Below, one piece after another: positions 59,329-64,000 of a stretch of DNA of 64,000 nucleotides. The notes beneath the pieces were generated by a model. It saw only the letters and a program-made list of their open reading frames with translations, did no database searches and was not told the origin of the DNA. Location of the stretch: contig NZ_VOHQ01000006.1 in NCBI RefSeq assembly GCF_009192765.1, positions 248,001 to 312,000 of the forward strand. Reading direction: 5' to 3'. The stretch is from Agriterribacter humi (GTDB lineage: Bacteria; Bacteroidota; Bacteroidia; Chitinophagales; Chitinophagaceae). The position numbers were made by a program, and so were the translations under genes. Within the stretch, counting starts at the first letter, position 1; every line of letters begins with the position of its first letter.

Positions 59329-62300
59329 TTATCTCAGCAACGTAATATCTCCCTTTTTGGTTGCCTTGCTTCCATCTGTAAATTCTACTTCCAGCGTATA
59401 GGCATATGCGTCCATCGGTTGCAAAGCTCCCTTATATTTTCCATCCCATCCCTGGTTGCGGTCTGTGGATTGGTACACCAATTGTCCCCACCTGTTGTAA
59501 ATACGGAAAACCATTTTTCCAATAGCATATCCTCTCACAAATACTTTATCATTTACGCCATCGCCATTGGGGGAAAAAGCATTGGCTACAGCAATTAATG
59601 GAGACACGAGTGCCGATACGGGCTGGCAAATTGTATCGGCGCAGCCATACTGGTTATAGGCAATTAGACAGGTATTAAATTCACCCGATGAATTAAACTG
59701 GTGTATCGGGTTAACTTGTACTGAAGTATCGCCATCACCAAAATACCATTTATAACTTACTGCATTCATTGACGTGTTGGTATAAGTGGTTAGCGTATTT
59801 TCCTGTGGTTGTACGGGGCTGAAAGTAAAACCTGCCGTTGGTCCTAACCGTACATTAATGGTAAAAAAGGCAGAGTCGGAAATATTACAGGTCATGGAAT
59901 CCACCACCAATAATTTTACCCGGTAAGTACCCTCCGTATTGTAATCATGCTCAGGAGAAAATTCAGTTGAAGTAGTGCCATCGCCAAAATCCCAGTAAAA
60001 AGATTGCCCGGCTTCTGATATATTGGTAAAGATAGCATGGTATGGCACGCATCCTTCGGGAGGGGTTTCAAATTTAGCAACAACATTAGGCGCTACACGC
60101 ATTTGAAGCGTAAAGGTATCGGGTGCATTACAATAATTGGTGTCTGCAAGCGAAAGTTGCACATTATAGGTTCCGGCTGCCGGGAATTCGTGTTGTATTT
60201 TGCCGGGACCTGTTGTTACCGGCGCAGAACCATCGCCAAAATCCCATGTAAATGTGCTGTCGTGAAAAGGCTTACCAGGCGGCGCCACAGAGGTATTCGT
60301 AAATTCAAAATTCAAACTTTCACAGGGAAGCAATTTAGCGGCAGTTGCTCCAAGTTCCGCTCTGTCTGTTCGAACCCGGATGGTTGTGTATGCAGTATCG
60401 CTTATGATACATTTACTTGAATCTATAGAGATCAACGTTACATCGTAAGAACCAACAGTATTATAAGTATTGCTGCTGGTAGGCACGGTAGTAGTGTCTT
60501 TATTTCCATCGCCAAAATCCCAGATATATAATTTCCCTTTTTGTAAGGTATCCATAAAATCTACTGTAACCGGTACGCAGCCATAATTCCTGTACGGTTT
60601 CCCATCTATTGTAGGCCGGATACCGTTGGTTACACCGGAGAAATCCATTTCAATTTTTACTGCTGCCAGGTTGCATTCGTTGGGGTTTCCAGATTTCGGG
60701 CGCCATACACCCGGCGTGGTGGGAAAAGTACTTTGGGGGAACCTGGATATAAAACAGGCCGCACATATAGACTGGTAAATGACGCCATTGGCATCGAAAC
60801 GGCTGGTACCGCCGTCCACATGATCCCCGAAACCACCTTTTTGTCCGTAAAATGCACCGAACAAAATATCTTTCGCATCTTTTTCCAGTACGAAGAAATA
60901 AAAGTCGCTCCCATCCGTGTTACAGCCATTGGGTAATACATCGCAGTTTTTTGTGGGCATCCCAAAAGTTCCGGAAGTATGAAACGGGTCATCCCCGCTG
61001 GGGTTTAATCTGCCTCCCCATCCGGCTACATATACGTTTTCGCATTTATCAACCGCAAAAGCTACAGGTGAAATATTAAAGGTTGCTGTGCCACTGCCAA
61101 ATACGGTTGAGTATACATTTGCCGAAAGATCGGGCTGCATTTTTACGATGAATTGTTTTGTGCCGGGGTTATTATAAACTCCGGGACTAACCGGCCACGC
61201 ACCCAGGGTAACACCCATTACATAGGGAAATCCTTTTTGGTCAAATTTCAAACCATATATGGCATCCATATTACCGGTGCCAAGATAGCTGGCTTTTTGT
61301 AAAGCGCCTGTATTGTTGAAGATCGCTATAAAAGCATCTGCTGTGCCTCCCTGGTAAGCGGATGCTATAACGCCTGAAGCAGGTACACCGGGCAGGTTAT
61401 TGCTTTTTGTTGATCCGCCTACATAAATATTGTTGGTAAGGGGGTTAAGCGCCAGCACAAAAGTGCCATCATCATCGGTGCCGCCAAATAATGTGCTGAA
61501 CAGTACGGTTCCCACATCGGGTGCGATTTTCATTACCACGCCATCCTGTTTACCTGCCCTGGTAGCTTGTGAAGCACCGGTGGTTACAGGAAAATTGTCC
61601 GATTGTGTGCAACTGGCAATATAAATATTATCGCTGTTATCTAATATTACTTCGCTTCTTGAATCATCACCATAAAAAACAGACAGGCTGTTGGGCGACC
61701 TGGAAGTTGATATATTTACTCCATCTGAATTGGTGCCGCCAATTCTTTTTGATCCAATAAGTTGTGTTCCTGTACTATTGAGTTTTGATACTACAATGTC
61801 GAATCCACCGCCTGTTCCTAATTTATTATCTGCAGGTTGCAACGGGTAATTACTTGAATTGGTTCTGCCCAGTATTACAAGGTTGCCCTGGCTGTCTTCA
61901 ATTAAACTGTGCGGCTGGTCGGCGCCTTCACCACCAATATAAGTAGCATATAACCTGTTGTTGCCGCTGCCATTAAATTTCATGATGCCGATATCAAAAG
62001 ATTCTGTGTTGTTTCCTCCGCCATAAGTAGTTTGAAAAGCGCCGGTTGAAACCGGAAAGCCCGGACCAAAAACAATGCCTCCCGAATATAAACTTCCATC
62101 CGATCCATAGGTTGCCGTGAATCCCCATTGGCTTGAAGTACTGCCTGTAAAAGTGGCGAATATAAGAGTGGGGTCTATTACCAGTATTTGTGATGGATCG
62201 TATTGCTTTACTCTCAGTTTTACCTTATCCTTGCCTTCCAGCACATACCTGCAATCCACTTCATTTTTTCCCGCGTTGCTAACCTGGTATGAATAGGGGG

Positions 62301-62967
62301 ATAATTCTTTTACATCGCCAACAGATGTTTTAATATACAGTTCCCGGTTTTTGATCTGCAATTTATCCACTCCCTCATATTGCATAACAATATCGTTGAT
62401 ATTGGCTCCCGGGTAAGCAATAATATCATATTTTAATTGTCCGCCCTGTGCATAATAACGCATATCAATATTGGGATAAATATTTTTATAGGTAACCGCC
62501 TGGAATATTTTACAATTGGCCGCCCATTTGGAAGGATCATTGCCGGTAAGATAATTTTCATAAGAATTAACCGGCTTTTCACTTATTACGGTGGCATTGG
62601 TATTCGCCCCCGAAAAACGCATATGATATGCATGTGAGCGTAAAACAATACCGGAAGCAGGATCCGTTATATCACCATGAGAAGGACGGGGATGGGCCGA
62701 TCGGTTACTTGTTTTTGGATCCGTTTCTCCTTCGGGTGCGTGCCCGTGTATGCGCTCCGAAATTTGCTGCATATCCTCTTCGTTATGCAGCAATACGGTA
62801 AATCCGTTTCGTTCAAGATAAAAAGCGCCATTATTGATTCCGCCCCTGAACAAAACAGAATCGTTCCATTGACCTTTGTTTTCGGTAAACTCAACAGCCT
62901 GCTGGGCAAAGGCTGCCAGGGTATTAAACAATAAATAAACGAGAAATATGTGGGATTTAGATTTCAA
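59329..62967 (-). CDS. Giant T9SS cargo with SBBP/beta-propeller repeats, four PKD domains and a gliding-motility C-terminal domain
   Basis: A 1212-residue secreted protein starting at TTG (signal peptide MKSKSHIFLVYLLFNTLAAFAQ follows directly). Residues 22-260 resemble the DUF7948 module (VEFTENKGQWNDSVLFRG, YKNIYPNIDMRYYAQGGQLKYD). A region of about 450 residues with LYATYIGGEGADQPH- and FSTLFGGTDDDG-type SBBP repeats follows, then four PKD domains (WDFGDG three times, WYFGDG once, in the last 400 residues). The end is a CHU_C type B sorting domain: ANAFSPNGDGVNDKVFVRG, YNRWGQLVYQS and WDGKY. It is exported by the type IX system, probably with the adjacent PorP/SprF protein, and displayed or released. 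Confidence 0.93.
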   Translation of the reverse strand: MKSKSHIFLVYLLFNTLAAFAQQAVEFTENKGQWNDSVLFRGGINNGAFYLERNGFTVLLHNEEDMQQISERIHGHAPEGETDPKTSNRSAHPRPSHGDITDPASGIVLRSHAYHMRFSGANTNATVISEKPVNSYENYLTGNDPSKWAANCKIFQAVTYKNIYPNIDMRYYAQGGQLKYDIIAYPGANINDIVMQYEGVDKLQIKNRELYIKTSVGDVKELSPYSYQVSNAGKNEVDCRYVLEGKDKVKLRVKQYDPSQILVIDPTLIFATFTGSTSSQWGFTATYGSDGSLYSGGIVFGPGFPVSTGAFQTTYGGGNNTESFDIGIMKFNGSGNNRLYATYIGGEGADQPHSLIEDSQGNLVILGRTNSSNYPLQPADNKLGTGGGFDIVVSKLNSTGTQLIGSKRIGGTNSDGVNISTSRSPNSLSVFYGDDSRSEVILDNSDNIYIASCTQSDNFPVTTGASQATRAGKQDGVVMKIAPDVGTVLFSTLFGGTDDDGTFVLALNPLTNNIYVGGSTKSNNLPGVPASGVIASAYQGGTADAFIAIFNNTGALQKASYLGTGNMDAIYGLKFDQKGFPYVMGVTLGAWPVSPGVYNNPGTKQFIVKMQPDLSANVYSTVFGSGTATFNISPVAFAVDKCENVYVAGWGGRLNPSGDDPFHTSGTFGMPTKNCDVLPNGCNTDGSDFYFFVLEKDAKDILFGAFYGQKGGFGDHVDGGTSRFDANGVIYQSICAACFISRFPQSTFPTTPGVWRPKSGNPNECNLAAVKIEMDFSGVTNGIRPTIDGKPYRNYGCVPVTVDFMDTLQKGKLYIWDFGDGNKDTTTVPTSSNTYNTVGSYDVTLISIDSSKCIISDTAYTTIRVRTDRAELGATAAKLLPCESLNFEFTNTSVAPPGKPFHDSTFTWDFGDGSAPVTTGPGKIQHEFPAAGTYNVQLSLADTNYCNAPDTFTLQMRVAPNVVAKFETPPEGCVPYHAIFTNISEAGQSFYWDFGDGTTSTEFSPEHDYNTEGTYRVKLLVVDSMTCNISDSAFFTINVRLGPTAGFTFSPVQPQENTLTTYTNTSMNAVSYKWYFGDGDTSVQVNPIHQFNSSGEFNTCLIAYNQYGCADTICQPVSALVSPLIAVANAFSPNGDGVNDKVFVRGYAIGKMVFRIYNRWGQLVYQSTDRNQGWDGKYKGALQPMDAYAYTLEVEFTDGSKATKKGDITLLR

Positions 62968-63025
62968 CTTTAGTTTCGTATTAAATGTACAGATTCTGAT
63001 AGCGAATTTAACCCTAATTATATAT

Positions 63026-64000
63026 TTACGATATCTTACTCCACAGGGTTTGTCCTTTTTGATGCTGAAGATAGTTTTTTAACTTCAAGTTAACTGCCAT
63101 ACCCAGTTCCGGGTCATCATTTAATATGTTTTCTGCATATTGTTTGGCTAAATCTAACAAATGTTTATCCTGTACAATACTCGCCAGTTTAAAATTAAGC
63201 ATACCGCTTTGGCGCGTACCCTCAATATCCCCCGGGCCGCGTATTTCAAGATCTTTTTCTGCAATAATAAAACCATCATTGGTGGCGCACATCATTTTCA
63301 ATCTTTCCCTTGCATCGGCAGTTAACTTATTGCCGGTAAGTAAAATACAATAACTTTTTTCTCCTCCTCTACCCACCCGGCCGCGCAACTGGTGTAATTG
63401 CGACAAACCAAATTTTTCTGCGCTTTCAATAACCATCACTGTTGCGTTTGGAACGTTTACACCTACTTCAATAACGGTGGTAGACACCATGATCTGAGTG
63501 TCCTTTTGTATAAAACGTTGCATGTTTGCATCCTTTTGCGCCGCATTCATTTTTCCATGCACCATGCTTATCCAGTATTTCGGTTCAGGAAAATAAGCTT
63601 TCACATTTTCATAACCTTTCATGAGGTTTTCATAATTCATTTTTTCACTTTCTTCGATCAGCGGAAAAATGATATAGGCCTGTCGTCCTTTTAAAATTTC
63701 GGCTTTTATAAAGTCCATCACCTGCGAACGGACGGTTTCATAACGGTGAACAGTGGTAATGGGTATTCTTCCCGGCGGAAGTTCATCCATGATGCTGTAA
63801 TCAAGGTCGCCATAGGCCGTCATGGCCAATGTTCTTGGAATAGGCGTTGCCGTCATTACCAGCATATGCGGGGGGATTTCGCTTTTCTCCCACAGCTTTG
63901 CTCTTTGCGCCACGCCAAAACGGTGCTGTTCATCTACTACAGCAAACCCAAGTTTATTAAACTGCACCTGGTCTTCAATGAGGGCGTGCGTACCTGTTAG
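63026..64000 (-). CDS. recG: ATP-dependent DNA helicase RecG, C-terminal part
   Basis: The frame runs off the right edge, so only about 324 C-terminal residues are seen. The first visible codons read LTGTHALIEDQVQFNKLGFAV, then the DEQH box of motif II (VVDEQHRFGVAQR) and motif III MTATPIPRTLAMT. The helicase C-domain follows, with VSTTVIEVGVNVPNATVM and the arginine finger region HQLRGRVGRGGEKSYC, then GPGDIEGTRQSG, specific to RecG. It remodels stalled forks and branched DNA. Confidence 0.96.
   Translation of the reverse strand, partial: LTGTHALIEDQVQFNKLGFAVVDEQHRFGVAQRAKLWEKSEIPPHMLVMTATPIPRTLAMTAYGDLDYSIMDELPPGRIPITTVHRYETVRSQVMDFIKAEILKGRQAYIIFPLIEESEKMNYENLMKGYENVKAYFPEPKYWISMVHGKMNAAQKDANMQRFIQKDTQIMVSTTVIEVGVNVPNATVMVIESAEKFGLSQLHQLRGRVGRGGEKSYCILLTGNKLTADARERLKMMCATNDGFIIAEKDLEIRGPGDIEGTRQSGMLNFKLASIVQDKHLLDLAKQYAENILNDDPELGMAVNLKLKNYLQHQKGQTLWSKIS

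Overview
The window reads as chromosome of a member of the Bacteroidota, most likely the Chitinophagaceae or a close sphingobacterial relative. The evidence is a type IX secretion / gliding-type cargo with a CHU_C-type C-terminus next to a PorP/SprF protein, a TonB receptor paired with a DUF4249 lipoprotein, DUF1080, DUF2911, DUF3347 and DUF5690 proteins, an S23-type four-helix-bundle protein, and promoters of the TTTG-N19-TAnnTTTG type. No phage, plasmid, CRISPR array or antibiotic-resistance island was seen.

Layout. 1-9.1 kb: the end of a lipid/pigment-type operon (FabZ-like dehydratase), a SelT/W/H-type redox protein, acetoacetyl-CoA synthetase, an AI-2E family permease, a ceramidase-like protein, an aldo/keto reductase, free methionine sulfoxide reductase and a DUF1080 protein. 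9.2-15.7 kb: a histidine operon hisL-hisG-hisD-hisC-(PQQ-type sugar dehydrogenase)-(cytochrome c)-hisB. 15.8-24.1 kb: a DUF262 gene remnant, a GldM-like secreted protein, a ZIP transporter, an O-methyltransferase, DUF1080, a phosphodiesterase, a cyclophilin, a broken NTF2-like gene and a NagX-like membrane protein. 24.1-34.6 kb: trpL-trpE-G-D-C-F-(REP/RAYT element)-trpB-A, then an antisense tRNA-Gly(CCC), then hisH-hisA-(four-helix bundle gene)-hisF. 34.7-39.2 kb: DUF4249/TonB pair and a separate hisIE. 39.4-64 kb: beta-helix protein, DUF2911, pdxJ, a DUF5690 permease with phnW, a sugar-acid dehydratase with a dehydrogenase, secreted hydrolases, FKBP, an ABC ATPase, aspartate kinase, a coiled-coil protein behind a double operator, PorP/SprF, a giant PKD/CHU_C protein, and the end of recG.

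Together the window carries all enzymes of histidine synthesis (hisG, D, C, B, H, A, F, IE in three loci) and all of tryptophan synthesis from chorismate. Both main operons begin with a leader peptide rich in the cognate amino acid (MIHRTHHHHHFLPKG and MKNNTNKYWWWHTNSLWGL). In both, the last codons and stop of the leader peptide form the 5' arm of an antiterminator that competes with a rho-independent terminator. I consider this pair of compact two-state attenuators the best-supported regulatory discovery here.

The second unusual theme is intergenic. Many gaps hold degenerate short-word repeats of a few families (GGTGAGTAGTGA, GGTTACAAGTTACAG, GATTTGAAATTTGA, GTTTATAGTTTG). They show a strand polarity: G/T-rich just after stop codons and the complementary C/A-rich version just before start codons. 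A third theme is insertion into biosynthetic operons: a REP-flanked RAYT gene between trpF and trpB, an S23-type gene between hisA and hisF, and two redox genes between hisC and hisB.
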